The notes below the pieces were generated by a model. That model ran no database searches and was not told where the DNA came from. It was given only the letters and a program-made list of their open reading frames with translations. This document shows positions 1-10,786 of a DNA stretch of 64,000 nucleotides, piece after piece. The stretch lies in the NCBI RefSeq assembly GCF_903645285.1, contig NZ_CAHJXN010000003.1:226001-290000 (forward strand), in the 5' to 3' direction. The position numbers and the translations under genes were made by a program. The stretch comes from Streptococcus thalassemiae. Its GTDB lineage: Bacteria > Bacillota > Bacilli > Lactobacillales > Streptococcaceae. The stretch's first letter is position 1; each line of letters opens with the position of its first letter.

Positions 1-549
1 ATTTTAGGGGGGAATTTTAACCCTGTTCACAATGCCCATCTGATCGTTGCGGACCAAGTGCGCCAGCAGTTGGGACTGGACCAAGTTCTGCTCATGCCTG
101 AATACCAACCTCCTCACGTAGATAAAAAGGAAACCATCCCTGAACACCATCGTCTCAAGATGCTTGAGTTGGCGATTGAGGGGATTGACGGCCTAGCTAT
201 TGAAACCATTGAGTTAGAGCGTAAGGGTATTTCCTATACTTACGACACCATGAAGCTTCTAACTGAGAAGAATCCAGATACGGATTATTACTTTATCATC
301 GGTGCCGACATGGTGGACTATCTGCCTAAGTGGTATCGAATTGATGAGCTGGTAGACATGGTTCAGTTTGTAGGGGTTCAGCGCCCACGCTACAAGGCAG
401 GGACTTCCTATCCCGTTATCTGGGTGGATGTGCCTCTCATGGATATCTCATCCAGCATGGTGCGGGACTTCCTTGCCCAAGGTCGGAAACCCAACTTTCT
501 CCTACCTCAGCCGGTGCTAGACTACATCGAGAAGGAGGGACTCTACTGA
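1..549 (+). CDS. nadD: Nicotinate-nucleotide adenylyltransferase, 5' end cut by window
   Basis: Joins nicotinate mononucleotide to ATP to make deamido-NAD in NAD synthesis. The reading frame is open from base 1 and reads [14 protein letters not shown], the N-terminal nucleotide-binding stretch with the HxGH-like HNAH motif. The C-terminal ISSSMVRDF motif of the family is present near codon 150. About 182 residues are visible, so only some 25 N-terminal residues are missing. The GTG at 58 is internal and is not the start. Its TGA stop overlaps the ATG of yqeK by one base, so the two are translationally coupled. Confidence 0.96.
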   Translation: MLGGNFNPVHNAHLIVADQVRQQLGLDQVLLMPEYQPPHVDKKETIPEHHRLKMLELAIEGIDGLAIETIELERKGISYTYDTMKLLTEKNPDTDYYFIIGADMVDYLPKWYRIDELVDMVQFVGVQRPRYKAGTSYPVIWVDVPLMDISSSMVRDFLAQGRKPNFLLPQPVLDYIEKEGLY

Positions 550-1142
550 TGGCCTATCAAGACTATATCAACTGTTCCCGTGAGGCTTTGTTGGAAAAAA
601 TGGCAGAGCTTCTACCTGAAAAACGTTTAACCCATTGCTTGGGTGTGGAGCGTGCAGCCATAGAACTAGCAGAGAGATTTGGAGTAGATGGTGAGAAGGC
701 AGGTCTAGCAGGCCTTCTTCATGACTATGCTAAAAAGCTGTCAGATCAGGAATTTTTGGATTTGATTGACCGTTATCAGCTAGACCCTGACCTCAAAAAC
801 TGGGGCAATAATGTCTGGCATGGTATGGTCGGAATTTACAAGATTCAGGAAGATTTGGATTTGCATGATTCAGAAATCCTGCGAGCTATTGAAATCCATA
901 CAGTCGGTGCTGACCAGATGACAGACCTAGATAAAGTCATCTACGTCGCAGACTATATCGAGCATAATCGCGCCTTTCCAGGAGTAGATGTGGCGCGTGA
1001 GATTGCAAGTCTATCACTTAATAAGGCGGTAGCCTATGAAACAGCTCGTACTGTGGAGCATCTAGCTCATCAGAAATTCCCCATCTATCCCCAAACCCTT
1101 GAAACCTATAACGCCTTTGTGCACTATTTGAAAGAGGACTAA
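549..1142 (+). CDS. yqeK: HD-domain symmetrical Ap4A hydrolase YqeK
   Basis: 197 residues. Members of this family cleave diadenosine tetraphosphate to two ADP, removing an alarmone-like damage nucleotide. The HD metal ligands are visible: H29 in RLTHCLGVE, the LLHDYAK motif (H58, D59), a WHG histidine near 95 and the later ADYIEHNR segment. It sits between nadD and rsfS with no gaps, as in other Firmicutes. The next gene starts directly after the TAA stop. Confidence 0.93.
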   Translation: MAYQDYINCSREALLEKMAELLPEKRLTHCLGVERAAIELAERFGVDGEKAGLAGLLHDYAKKLSDQEFLDLIDRYQLDPDLKNWGNNVWHGMVGIYKIQEDLDLHDSEILRAIEIHTVGADQMTDLDKVIYVADYIEHNRAFPGVDVAREIASLSLNKAVAYETARTVEHLAHQKFPIYPQTLETYNAFVHYLKED

Positions 1143-1496
<354 letters not shown>

Positions 1497-1502
1497 AAGA
1501 TG

Positions 1503-1531
1503 AACTCAGTTGTAGTCAACTGGGTTTCTTT
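1503..1531 (+). terminator. Hairpin after rsfS
   Basis: Stem AACTCAGTTG / CAACTGGGTT with a 4-nt loop (TAGT), starting six bases after the rsfS stop. The following tract is T-rich but interrupted (TTCTTTGCTT), so it may be a weak terminator. Confidence 0.6.
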
Positions 1532-1597
1532 GCTTATTTTAGAAAATTGATGGAAAGGTAAAGGGCGAGTGGTGTTTACCATGGAGCTCTTAGTATC

Positions 1598-2344
1598 ATG
1601 ATTATGGCAACTTATGAAACCTTTGCGGCGGTCTATGATGCGGTCATGGATGACAGTTTATACGACAAATGGACTGATTTTTCTCTGCGTCATTTGCCAA
1701 AAACTAAGGAGAGAAAGAAACTCTTGGAATTGGCTTGTGGGACAGGAATTCAATCGGTGCGCTTCTCTCAGGCTGGTTTTGATGTGACTGGGTTGGACTT
1801 GAGCGCGGATATGTTGAAGATTGCTGAGAAGAGAGCTACTTCAGCCAAACAAAAGATTGATTTTATTGAAGGCAATATGCTGGATTTGTCCAAGGTAGGT
1901 CAATACGATTTTGTCACGTGTTACTCGGACTCAATCTGCTACATGCAGGATGAGGTGGAAGTAGGGGACGTCTTTAAGGAAGTGTATAATGCCCTTAATG
2001 AAGATGGAGTTTTCATCTTTGATGTGCATTCCACCTACCAGACAGATGAAGTTTTTCCAGGCTATTCCTACCATGAAAATGCGGAAGATTTCGCCATGCT
2101 CTGGGATACCTACGAGGACGAAGCACCTCACTCCATCGTGCATGAGTTGACCTTTTTCATCAAGGAGGCTGACGGTTCCTTTAGTCGCCACGATGAAGTG
2201 CATGAGGAGCGGACTTATGAGGTCCTGACCTATGATATTTTGCTGGAACAGGCTGGTTTCAAGTCCTTCAAACTTTATGCGGACTTTGAGGACAAAGAGC
2301 CTACAGAAACTAGCACCCGTTGGTTTTTTGTCGCGCAGAAGTAG
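1598..2344 (+). CDS. yqeM: Class I SAM-dependent methyltransferase (YqeM-like)
   Basis: 248 residues. The SAM-binding motif I reads LLELACGTGIQS (about residues 41-52), followed by a motif II-type acidic stretch (VTGLDLSADML). This is the position of yqeM in the Bacillus yqe cluster, and the substrate is unknown. A GGAG at 1583 favours the ATG at 1598; the ATG at 1604 is also possible. It lies 10 bases ahead of tmcAL and may be cotranscribed with it. The link to yqeM rests on context and fold, so the symbol is tentative. Confidence 0.8.
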   Translation: MIMATYETFAAVYDAVMDDSLYDKWTDFSLRHLPKTKERKKLLELACGTGIQSVRFSQAGFDVTGLDLSADMLKIAEKRATSAKQKIDFIEGNMLDLSKVGQYDFVTCYSDSICYMQDEVEVGDVFKEVYNALNEDGVFIFDVHSTYQTDEVFPGYSYHENAEDFAMLWDTYEDEAPHSIVHELTFFIKEADGSFSRHDEVHEERTYEVLTYDILLEQAGFKSFKLYADFEDKEPTETSTRWFFVAQK

Positions 2345-2353
2345 GAGATTATC

Positions 2354-3451
2354 ATGACCATCACAGGTATTATCGCGGAGTTTAATCCCTTTCATAATGG
2401 GCATAAATACCTGCTAAATCAGGCTGAGGGATTGAAAATTGTTGCCATGTCAGGGAATTTCATGCAGAGAGGCGAGCCTGCTATTGTGGACAAGTGGACA
2501 AGGGCCCAGATGGCACTGGAAAATGGGGCAGACTTGGTAGTAGAATTGCCCTTTTTAGTCAGTGTTCAGGCAGCAGATTTCTTCGGCCAAGGAGCTGTGG
2601 ATATCTTGACTCGTTTGGGTATTGATACTCTAGCTTTTGGGACGGAGGAAGTTCTAGATTACCAGAAAATCGCTGACTTATACACAGAGCAGGGTGCTGA
2701 GATGGAGCAATTTGTGGAAAATCTGGCTGATTCTCTCTCTTATCCCCAGAAAACCCAAGCTATGTGGAAGGAATTTGCAGGTCTTGATTTTTCAGGCAAT
2801 ACGCCCAATCATATCCTTGCTCTCGCCTATGCCAAGGCAGTTGCAGGACGAGACATCAAACTTGAGCCAATTCAGCGTCAGGGGGCAGGCTACCATTCTG
2901 TGGACAAGGATGTAGACTTTGCCTCGGCGACAGCCCTGCGTCAGCACCAAAGGGACAAAGATTTCTTAGAACGCTTTATGCCTTCTGTTACCCTTTTTGA
3001 GCAGGCCAGTAAGGTGAACTGGGAAGACTATTTTCCCTTGCTCCATTATCAAATCTTGTCAAATCCAGACCTAACCACCATCTATCAGGTCAATCAAGAA
3101 ATGGCTGTGCGCATTAAGGAAGCTATCAAGACGGCTCAGTCTGTTGACGAATTGGTTGAAGTGGTTGCTACCAAACGCTACACCAAGGCGCGTGTCAGAC
3201 GCATCTTGGCCTATATTTTGGTGCAAGCTAGAGAAAGTGACTTGCCAGAAGGGATTCATGTCCTTGGATTTACTGAAAAAGGCAGACAACATCTTAAATC
3301 TCTGAAAGGACAGGTCAATCTAGTCAGTCGAATTGGCAAAGAGCCTTGGGATACTATGACCCAAAAGGCAGACCAGATTTACCAACTTGGAAAGTCAAGT
3401 ATAGCAGAGCAGAATTTTGGAAGAGTGCCGATTAGAATAGAAACAAACTAA
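2354..3451 (+). CDS. tmcAL: tRNA(Met) cytidine acetate ligase TmcAL (DUF795)
   Basis: 365 residues. The family forms N4-acetylcytidine at the wobble base of elongator tRNA-Met using acetate and ATP. The N-terminus [17 protein letters not shown] carries the nucleotidyltransferase HxGH-type motif (H14-N-G-H17), and the later [10 protein letters not shown] end fits the family. An AGGAG lies just upstream of the ATG. The stop codon overlaps the left arm of a strong terminator. Confidence 0.88.
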   Translation: MTITGIIAEFNPFHNGHKYLLNQAEGLKIVAMSGNFMQRGEPAIVDKWTRAQMALENGADLVVELPFLVSVQAADFFGQGAVDILTRLGIDTLAFGTEEVLDYQKIADLYTEQGAEMEQFVENLADSLSYPQKTQAMWKEFAGLDFSGNTPNHILALAYAKAVAGRDIKLEPIQRQGAGYHSVDKDVDFASATALRQHQRDKDFLERFMPSVTLFEQASKVNWEDYFPLLHYQILSNPDLTTIYQVNQEMAVRIKEAIKTAQSVDELVEVVATKRYTKARVRRILAYILVQARESDLPEGIHVLGFTEKGRQHLKSLKGQVNLVSRIGKEPWDTMTQKADQIYQLGKSSIAEQNFGRVPIRIETN

Positions 3452-3475
3452 GTCTACTGAAAAGTAGACTTTTTC
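3451..3475 (+). terminator. Rho-independent terminator of tmcAL
   Basis: Perfect stem AGTCTACT / AGTAGACT with loop GAAA, followed by TTTTT. It begins at the last base of the tmcAL stop codon. Confidence 0.9.
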
Positions 3476-3576
3476 TCAAATCTCTACTAAACAACTGTTT
3501 CTAAGAAATAGAGATTGTGCTAATAAATTATAGGTAATTAAACTCCAAATTCCCCAAAACATATTCTATTTTAGGT

Positions 3577-3605
3577 TTGTGAAAATCACTTTTTTATGGT
3601 AGAAT
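3577..3605 (+). promoter_or_regulatory. Promoter of rny
   Basis: TTGTGA-N17-TAGAAT, ending 48 bases before the rny start, in an AT-rich gap after a terminator. Confidence 0.7.
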
Positions 3606-3653
3606 GTAAAAGAATGTATGTCATTCGGAATAACAATAAAATGAGGTAAAAAC

Positions 3654-5267
3654 ATGGAAATCATGTCGCTTGCGATTGCTGTTTTTGCCGTCATCATTGG
3701 TTTAGTCATTGGATATGTCAGCATCTCAGCTAAGATGAAATCATCTCAGGAAGCTGCAGAGTTGATGCTTTTAAATGCTGAACAAGAAGCAACTAATTTA
3801 CGTGGACAAGCTGAACGTGAAGCGGATTTACTGGTTAATGAAGCCAAACGTGAAAGCAAGTCTCTTAAAAAAGAAGCACTATTGGAGGCCAAAGAAGAAG
3901 CCAGAAAATACCGTGAAGAAGTGGACGCTGAATTCAAATCAGAACGTCAAGAACTCAAACAAATCGAAAGTCGTTTGACAGAGAGAGCTACTAGCCTTGA
4001 CCGTAAGGACGACAATTTGACGAGTAAAGAACAAACACTTGAACAAAAAGAACAAAGTATTTCTGATAGAGCGAAAAACCTTGATGCGCGTGAAGAGCAA
4101 TTAGAGGAAGTCGAAAGACAAAAAGAAGTAGAGTTAGAGCGTATTGGTGCTCTGTCTCAGGCAGAAGCACGAGATATTATCTTGGCACAGACAGAGGAAA
4201 ACTTGACCAAGGAGATTGCCAGCCGCATTCGTGAAGCTGAGCAAGAGGTCAAGGAACGTTCTGACAAAATGGCCAAGGACATCCTGGTTCAAGCTATGCA
4301 ACGTATCGCTGGTGAGTATGTGGCGGAGTCAACAAACTCAACGGTTCATCTACCAGATGATACCATGAAGGGGCGCATTATTGGTCGTGAAGGTCGTAAC
4401 ATTCGTACCTTTGAAAGTTTGACAGGGGTTGATGTGATTATCGACGATACACCAGAAGTGGTGACCTTGTCAGGTTTTGACCCGATTCGTCGCGAGATTG
4501 CCCGTATGACCATGGAAATGTTGCTCAAAGATGGTCGTATCCACCCAGCTCGTATCGAAGAGTTGGTTGAGAAAAACCGTCAAGAGATTGACAATAAGAT
4601 CCGTGAATACGGTGAGGCAGCAGCCTATGAGATTGGTGCGCCAAACCTTCATCCAGACTTGATGAAGATTATGGGACGTTTGCAGTTCCGTACCTCTTAT
4701 GGACAAAATGTTTTGCGCCATTCGATTGAAGTTGCTAAGTTGGCTGGTATCATGGCGAGCGAGCTTGGCGAAAATGCGGCTCTTGCTCGTCGTGCTGGAT
4801 TCCTTCACGATATAGGGAAAGCTATTGACCGCGAAGTTGAAGGTAGCCACGTTGAAATCGGTATGGAATTGGCCCGTAAGTACAAGGAACATCCAGTTGT
4901 GGTCAATACGATTGCTAGTCACCACGGCGATGTAGAAGCCGAAAGCGTGATTGCAGTGATCGTCGCTGCAGCAGATGCCTTGAGCGCAGCCCGTCCAGGT
5001 GCTCGTAGTGAGTCTCTTGAAAGCTACATCAAGCGTCTTCATGATTTGGAAGAAATTGCGAATGGCTTTGAAGGGGTACAAAATAGCTTTGCCCTTCAAG
5101 CAGGACGTGAAATCCGCATCATGGTCAATCCAGGACAAATCAAGGACGACAAAGTCACAATCTTGGCTCACAAAGTTCGCGAGAAAATTGAAAACAATCT
5201 CGATTACCCAGGAAATATCAAGGTAACCGTGATTCGCGAGCTTCGTGCAGTAGATTATGCTAAATAA
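3654..5267 (+). CDS. rny: Ribonuclease Y
   Basis: 537 residues, the usual length. Membrane-anchored endoribonuclease that starts mRNA decay. The order is an N-terminal membrane segment (about 4-24), a long charged coiled coil (about 30-195), a KH RNA-binding domain with [15 protein letters not shown] (about 240), and an HD domain with [10 protein letters not shown] and HDIGKAID (about 355-395). The last 17 bases including the stop are repeated exactly at 6256-6272, beyond an inserted gene. The original downstream terminator may therefore be the one at 6278-6306. Confidence 0.97.
   Translation: MEIMSLAIAVFAVIIGLVIGYVSISAKMKSSQEAAELMLLNAEQEATNLRGQAEREADLLVNEAKRESKSLKKEALLEAKEEARKYREEVDAEFKSERQELKQIESRLTERATSLDRKDDNLTSKEQTLEQKEQSISDRAKNLDAREEQLEEVERQKEVELERIGALSQAEARDIILAQTEENLTKEIASRIREAEQEVKERSDKMAKDILVQAMQRIAGEYVAESTNSTVHLPDDTMKGRIIGREGRNIRTFESLTGVDVIIDDTPEVVTLSGFDPIRREIARMTMEMLLKDGRIHPARIEELVEKNRQEIDNKIREYGEAAAYEIGAPNLHPDLMKIMGRLQFRTSYGQNVLRHSIEVAKLAGIMASELGENAALARRAGFLHDIGKAIDREVEGSHVEIGMELARKYKEHPVVVNTIASHHGDVEAESVIAVIVAAADALSAARPGARSESLESYIKRLHDLEEIANGFEGVQNSFALQAGREIRIMVNPGQIKDDKVTILAHKVREKIENNLDYPGNIKVTVIRELRAVDYAK
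5251..5267 (+). repeat. 17-bp direct repeat, copy 1 (3' end of rny)
   Basis: TAGATTATGCTAAATAA forms the last five codons plus stop of rny, and is perfectly repeated at 6256-6272. The two copies bound a 1-kb segment with a single gene on the opposite strand. Confidence 0.9.
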
Positions 5268-5270
5268 TAA

Positions 5271-5307
5271 AAAACTGAGGTCAGTGCAATCTGACTTCAG
5301 TTTTTTT
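5271..5307. terminator. Bidirectional terminator between rny and the DUF4839 gene
   Basis: Stem AAAACTGAGGTCAG / CTGACTTCAG plus T run, 6-nt loop. It has an A tract on the left and seven Ts on the right, so it can serve both convergent genes. It lies inside the repeat-bounded cassette. Confidence 0.85.
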
Positions 5308-5337
5308 GAATAAATTATTTGAAAATAATTCGTTATA

Positions 5338-6165
5338 TTATCGAGGTGAAACTTCAATTGGAGATAGGTAGACTAAATCTTGAGTGGAGTTATAGTTTCC
5401 AATTTGTGCTTTTATATGTACATTTTGGCCTTTAGAAATATTTTCGCCATTAAAAGAGTTGAAAGCGGCGTTAGAAACTGTTGTTATATTTACAAATTTA
5501 AAGTTTGGTCCCGAAGGTGCTTGTTCTGCTCCTAAGTAATTTCCGCCATAAATAAGCATATCAAATTTTGTTTTGTAATTTTTATAGTGTGCAATATCTG
5601 CTATGTGTCCATCAAATTCGATGATTTGACCTTTATGTTTTTGAACAAAATCTATTATTGTGTTTGAATCTTCAGTCTGCAATAGTGCTTTAAATTCCTC
5701 ATTGTTTTCAGTCGTGATGACAGCTGATTGAGCTGGACTTGTTGATGAGTATTCGGTAGAACTTGATGAGGTACTAGTTGAACTAGAGGAAATAGATGTA
5801 GAACTTTGTGATGTAGATGATGCCTCATTTGTTTTTTCGACGGATTTTTCCACAATGGAACTAGTTTCTGTAGATGTAGAAGTAGGAACAGAAGTTGACT
5901 TATCTGAGTTTCCTCCAAATAGAACCAACAGAAGAATAATAAATATTACAGCAACACCAATTAAATATGGAATTAGTTTTTTTACCTTCAATTCCAGTGG
6001 GCTTAATGGTGTAATTTCAACCTCAGCTTCTTTTTCAAAAAAACCAAATACTCCAGCATTTCCTTCTTCAATAATATTGATTTTAACCTCATTTTTTTTG
6101 AGATTGAGTTCATACAAGCCATTTTCAATAGCTTCATCGACATTTTTTCCTTTATAAATTGGCAT
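5338..6165 (-). CDS. Jag-N / membrane segment / DUF4839 protein
   Basis: 275 residues. Residues 1-50 match a Jag N-terminal domain (KGKNVDEAIENGLYEL, then NAGVFGFFEKEAEVEI). One membrane helix lies at about 64-84, followed by a Ser/Thr-rich linker (88-147) and a C-terminal globular region (about 150-275) that I recognise as DUF4839 (EFDGHIADI, DMLIYGGNY, GQNVHIKAQIG). The predicted topology is a cytoplasmic Jag-N with the DUF outside. AGGAG precedes the ATG. It lies convergent to rny inside a direct-repeat-bounded segment, and I do not recall it here in S. pneumoniae. The function is unknown; Jag-N domains elsewhere sit in KhpB/EloR, which regulates cell elongation. Confidence 0.85.
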   Translation of the reverse strand: MPIYKGKNVDEAIENGLYELNLKKNEVKINIIEEGNAGVFGFFEKEAEVEITPLSPLELKVKKLIPYLIGVAVIFIILLLVLFGGNSDKSTSVPTSTSTETSSIVEKSVEKTNEASSTSQSSTSISSSSTSTSSSSTEYSSTSPAQSAVITTENNEEFKALLQTEDSNTIIDFVQKHKGQIIEFDGHIADIAHYKNYKTKFDMLIYGGNYLGAEQAPSGPNFKFVNITTVSNAAFNSFNGENISKGQNVHIKAQIGNYNSTQDLVYLSPIEVSPR

Positions 6166-6193
6166 AAATCTCTCCTTTTATATTAGTAGTTTC

Positions 6194-6222
6194 ATTATCT
6201 CTTAAATGGAATAAAAAGGCAA
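6194..6222 (-). promoter_or_regulatory. Promoter of the DUF4839 gene
   Basis: On the minus strand TTGCCT-N17-GATAAT, about 28 bases upstream of the start codon and fully inside the cassette, so the cassette carries its own promoter. Confidence 0.7.
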
Positions 6223-6255
6223 GTCTTTTTTAAAGGGGCTACCTTGTATAAATCA

Positions 6256-6272
6256 TAGATTATGCTAAATAA
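6256..6272 (+). repeat. 17-bp direct repeat, copy 2
   Basis: Exact copy of the rny 3' end at 5251-5267. The terminator hairpin follows a few bases later, which suggests this is the original downstream flank of rny. Confidence 0.9.
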
Positions 6273-6277
6273 ATAAG

Positions 6278-6307
6278 AAAGAGCAGTTGAAAAATTACTG
6301 CTTTTTT
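6278..6307 (+). terminator. Probable ancestral rny terminator
   Basis: Stem AAAGAGCAGT / ACTGCTTTTT with one G-T pair and a loop of about 9 nt, followed by further Ts. It lies 5 bases after the distal 17-bp repeat. Confidence 0.75.
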
Positions 6308-6395
6308 GTTACACTAGATAGAAAGACTGTAGAAGGATAGTTTGTGTAAAATGCTACTATCTGAAGGAAAATTTTATTTTATTTTCACAGACTGA

Positions 6396-7037
<642 letters not shown>

Positions 7038-7061
7038 AATTTAGAAAATAGGTACAAGCAA

Positions 7062-7376
7062 ATGATGTTAAAACCCTCTATTGATACCTTGCTTGACAAG
7101 GTTCCATCAAAATATTCACTCGTAATCTTGGAAGCAAAACGTGCCCACGAATTGGAAGCAGGTGCGCCAGCAACTCAAGGTTTCAAGTCTGAAAAATCAA
7201 CTCTTCGCGCTTTAGAAGAAATCGAATCAGGAAACGTTACAATTCACCCAGATCCAGAAGGAAAACGTGAAGCGGTGCGTCGCCGTATCGAAGAAGAAAA
7301 ACGCCGCAAAGAAGAAGAAGAAAAGAAAATCAAAGAGCAAATCGCTAAAGAAAAAGAAGATGGTGAAAAAATTTAA
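7062..7376 (+). CDS. rpoZ: RNA polymerase omega subunit
   Basis: 104 residues, small subunit that helps assemble and stabilise RNA polymerase. The core [20 protein letters not shown] and [12 protein letters not shown] fit the streptococcal family, and the C-terminus is a highly charged Glu/Lys tail. The first two codons are both ATG and the upstream SD is weak, so the first-codon choice is arbitrary. The gmk-rpoZ-priA order is conserved in Firmicutes. Confidence 0.93.
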
Positions 7377-7441
7377 GGTTGGGGGGACTCAATCTTATTT
7401 TTTCTATTGCAAGAATGTACTGACAAGGAGGAGGTGAGAAG

Positions 7442-9838
7442 ATGGCCGTAGCCAAGATTATTGTAGATGTGCCCTTGATGCAGACGGATCAGCCCTATAG
7501 TTACAGGATTCCTGAGGAATTTGAGGGAATGCTGGAAGTTGGGATGCGGGTTCACGTGCCCTTTGGTAAGGGAAATCGCCTGATTCAAGGGATTGTTCTT
7601 GGTTTGGAGTCCCAATTAGATGAAGAAGAGATGGAGCAAGATTTGAAAGATATTGCGGAGGTGCTGGATTTTTCTCCTGTTCTCACGCAAGAACAACTCT
7701 GGCTGGCTGAGGAGTTACGCAAATCTGTCTTCTCCTACAAAATCTCTATCCTCAAGGCTATGTTACCAGGGTTTCTGAACTCCAGTTATGACAAGATTCT
7801 CTATCCTCTGGCAGGCCTAAGTCAGGAAGACCGAGAACGCTTGTTTGGTTCAGAGGATTCACTTGCCTTTTCTTCTCTAGATTTAGGTAAGCAAGCAGAA
7901 ATGATGCGTTTGACTAGGAAAGGTTTACTTGGTCTGGAATATCAGGCGGTCGATCAAAAGAAGGTCAAGACCCAGTCTTGGTATGAGGTTGATCTTGCTC
8001 AATTAGAGGGTGTAGAGATTTCTACACGCGCCAAGAAAAAGTTAGAACTGAGAGACCATCTGCTGTCTCATCCTGAGAGCGCTTCTTTGGCTAGTTTGCT
8101 AGAGTTCTATTCGCGGGAGCAAGTTAACTTCTTTGTGGAACAAGGTGCTGTGACCATAGTCCAAAAGGAAGTTCAACGCTCGGCTGCCTATTTTGAAGGT
8201 ATTGAGGCAAGTCAGCCTTTAGAGTTGAATCCAGAGCAAAGACAGGCGCGTGATGTGGTTGTCAGTGCGATTGGAAGTCATCAGCCTCCCTTCCTCCTTC
8301 AAGGGATTACAGGAAGTGGGAAAACGGAGGTTTATTTGCAGATTATTCAAGGAGCCTTGGACAAGGGCAAGACAGCCATTTTGCTGGTGCCTGAGATTTC
8401 CTTGACTCCTCAGATGACGGAGCGTTTTATTGCACGTTTTGGTGAGAAAGTGGCCATACTTCACTCAGGCTTGTCTAATGGTGAAAAGTATGATGAATGG
8501 CGCAAGGTGGAACGCGGTGATGCCCAAGTTGTGGTTGGTGCCAGATCTGCTATCTTTGCTCCGCTGAAAAATCTGGGTGTCATGATTATCGATGAAGAGC
8601 ATGAAGCGACTTATAAGCAGGACAGTAATCCCCGTTATCATGCTAGAGAGGTAGCTATTTTACGGGCTCAGTATAATCAAGCAGCTTTGGTGCTTGGTTC
8701 AGCAACTCCTAGTCTGGAAAGCCGTGCTCGGGCTGGCAAAGGCGTCTATCAACATTTACGTCTAACCCAACGGGCCAATCCTTTGGCTACAATCCCTGAG
8801 GTTCAAGTAATTGACTTTCGAGACTATATCGGACAAAACGAGACATCAAACTTTACACCTCCTTTGCTAGAAGCCATTCAAGACCGTCTGGCTAAAAAAG
8901 AGCAGGTGGTTCTCATGCTCAATCGCCGTGGTTATTCTAGCTTTGTCATGTGTCGGGAGTGTGGGACGGTGGATACTTGTCCTAACTGTGACATTTCCCT
9001 GACCTTGCACATGGATACCAAGAACATGAACTGCCATTATTGTGGTTTTTCGAAAGACATTCCTCAGGTCTGCCCTAACTGTAAGAGTCGCAGTATTCGT
9101 TACTACGGTACGGGAACTCAGAAGGCTTATGACGAGCTAGCAGAACTCTTTCCCCGGGCCCGTATTTTGCGCATGGATGTGGATACGACTCGCAAGAAAG
9201 GGAGTCATCAAGCTATGCTTGACCAGTTTGGACAAGGGGAAGCGGATATTTTACTAGGTACTCAGATGATTGCCAAGGGTTTGGATTTTCCAAATGTGAC
9301 CCTAGTAGGAGTTCTTAATGCAGATACAGCCTTGAATTTGCCTGATTTCCGTTCTTCTGAGAGAACCTTCCAGCTTTTGACTCAGGTGGCAGGTCGGGCA
9401 GGACGTGCTGAAAAAGCTGGGCAGGTCTTGATTCAGTCTTACAATCCGCAACACTACGCTATTCGATTTGCAAAAGACCAAGATTACGAAGGCTTTTACG
9501 CTTATGAAATGGGAATCAGACGACAACTTGGTTATCCACCTTATTATTTCACCATTGGCATTACCCTTTCTCACAAGAAGGAAGAAGAGGTGGTCAAACG
9601 TGCCTATGAAGTGATGAACATTTTGCGCTCAGGCCTGTCTGAAACCAGTAACATCCTTGGGCCAACGCCCAAACCCATCGCCCGTACCCACAACCTCTAT
9701 CATTACCAGATTTTGATTAAATACCGTTTAGAAGATGAGCTGGGGCCGACTCTAAATCAGGTTCTGGCTTTGACTCAAGAACGGGAAAATAGTGAGCTCC
9801 GTCTCAGCATTGACCATGAGCCACAGCAATTTTTATAA
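7442..9838 (+). CDS. priA: Primosomal protein N', replication-restart helicase
   Basis: 798 residues. 3'-5' helicase that reloads the replisome at stalled forks. The N-terminal DNA-binding domain is followed by Walker A GITGSGKTEVY (about 288-298), DEEH (about 384) and GSATPS. A zinc-binding insert with CRECG, CPNC, CHYCG and CPNC pairs lies at about 503-550, and the helicase C-terminal part has VAGRAGRAEKAG. The SD is GGAGGTG, spaced before ATG. Confidence 0.97.
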   Translation: MAVAKIIVDVPLMQTDQPYSYRIPEEFEGMLEVGMRVHVPFGKGNRLIQGIVLGLESQLDEEEMEQDLKDIAEVLDFSPVLTQEQLWLAEELRKSVFSYKISILKAMLPGFLNSSYDKILYPLAGLSQEDRERLFGSEDSLAFSSLDLGKQAEMMRLTRKGLLGLEYQAVDQKKVKTQSWYEVDLAQLEGVEISTRAKKKLELRDHLLSHPESASLASLLEFYSREQVNFFVEQGAVTIVQKEVQRSAAYFEGIEASQPLELNPEQRQARDVVVSAIGSHQPPFLLQGITGSGKTEVYLQIIQGALDKGKTAILLVPEISLTPQMTERFIARFGEKVAILHSGLSNGEKYDEWRKVERGDAQVVVGARSAIFAPLKNLGVMIIDEEHEATYKQDSNPRYHAREVAILRAQYNQAALVLGSATPSLESRARAGKGVYQHLRLTQRANPLATIPEVQVIDFRDYIGQNETSNFTPPLLEAIQDRLAKKEQVVLMLNRRGYSSFVMCRECGTVDTCPNCDISLTLHMDTKNMNCHYCGFSKDIPQVCPNCKSRSIRYYGTGTQKAYDELAELFPRARILRMDVDTTRKKGSHQAMLDQFGQGEADILLGTQMIAKGLDFPNVTLVGVLNADTALNLPDFRSSERTFQLLTQVAGRAGRAEKAGQVLIQSYNPQHYAIRFAKDQDYEGFYAYEMGIRRQLGYPPYYFTIGITLSHKKEEEVVKRAYEVMNILRSGLSETSNILGPTPKPIARTHNLYHYQILIKYRLEDELGPTLNQVLALTQERENSELRLSIDHEPQQFL

Positions 9839-9850
9839 GAAGGAGAAGAT

Positions 9851-10786
9851 ATGACAAAACTAATCTTTATGGGGACACCCGACTTTTCAGCAACAGTCTT
9901 AAAAGGACTTTTGACAGATGACCGTTACGAAATTCTAGCCGTTGTGACCCAGCCAGACCGTGCTGTTGGTCGTAAAAAAGTGATTCAGGAAACCCCAGTT
10001 AAACAAGCTGCCAAAGAAGCGGGGCTTCCTATCTACCAACCTGAAAAATTATCTGGAAGTCCAGAGATGGAAGCTATTATGAAGCTAGGAGCGGATGGAA
10101 TTGTGACCGCTGCTTTTGGGCAGTTTCTCCCAAGTAAACTCCTTGATAGCATGGACTTTGCTGTCAATGTTCACGCCTCACTCCTTCCTAAACACCGTGG
10201 TGGTGCGCCTATCCATTATGCCTTGATTCAAGGGGATGAGGAAGCTGGTGTGACCATTATGGAAATGGTTAAGGAAATGGATGCAGGGGATATGATTTCT
10301 CGTCGTAGCATTCCGATCACAGATGAGGACAATGTTGGCACCTTGTTTGAGAAATTAGCGCTAGTTGGTCGCGATTTGCTTTTGGATACTTTGCCTGCCT
10401 ACATTGCTGGTGACATCAAACCTGAAGCGCAGGATCCAAGTCAGGTTACTTTCTCGCCAAATATCAAGCCAGAGGAAGAAAAACTGGACTGGAACAAAAC
10501 CAATCGTCAACTTTTTAACCAAATCCGAGGCATGAACCCCTGGCCTGTTGCCCATACTTTCCTTAAGGGCGACCGCTTTAAGATTTATGAAGCTCTAGTT
10601 GTAGAAGGTCAGGGAAATCCAGGTGAGATTCTCTCTATCGGCAAGAAAGAATTGATTGTTGCAACGGCAGAAGGGGCTCTATCCCTCAAACAAGTGCAGC
10701 CAGCGGGTAAACCTAAGATGGACATTGCTTCCTTCCTCAACGGAGTTGGACGTACATTGACTGTAGGAGAACGATTTGGTGACTAA
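9851..10786 (+). CDS. fmt: Methionyl-tRNA formyltransferase
   Basis: 311 residues. Formylates initiator Met-t[16 protein letters not shown] at the start, the catalytic [16 protein letters not shown] stretch (about 106-121) and the EMDAGDM aspartate (about 143) are present. AGAAGGAG precedes ATG. Its end overlaps the start of rsmB by 8 bases. Confidence 0.97.
   Translation: MTKLIFMGTPDFSATVLKGLLTDDRYEILAVVTQPDRAVGRKKVIQETPVKQAAKEAGLPIYQPEKLSGSPEMEAIMKLGADGIVTAAFGQFLPSKLLDSMDFAVNVHASLLPKHRGGAPIHYALIQGDEEAGVTIMEMVKEMDAGDMISRRSIPITDEDNVGTLFEKLALVGRDLLLDTLPAYIAGDIKPEAQDPSQVTFSPNIKPEEEKLDWNKTNRQLFNQIRGMNPWPVAHTFLKGDRFKIYEALVVEGQGNPGEILSIGKKELIVATAEGALSLKQVQPAGKPKMDIASFLNGVGRTLTVGERFGD

Noticed and set aside
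4470..5357. 295-codon minus-strand frame over rny
   Set aside because: It lies antisense to the KH and HD domains of rny, has no SD and reads as low-quality protein. It is a shadow of biased codon use.
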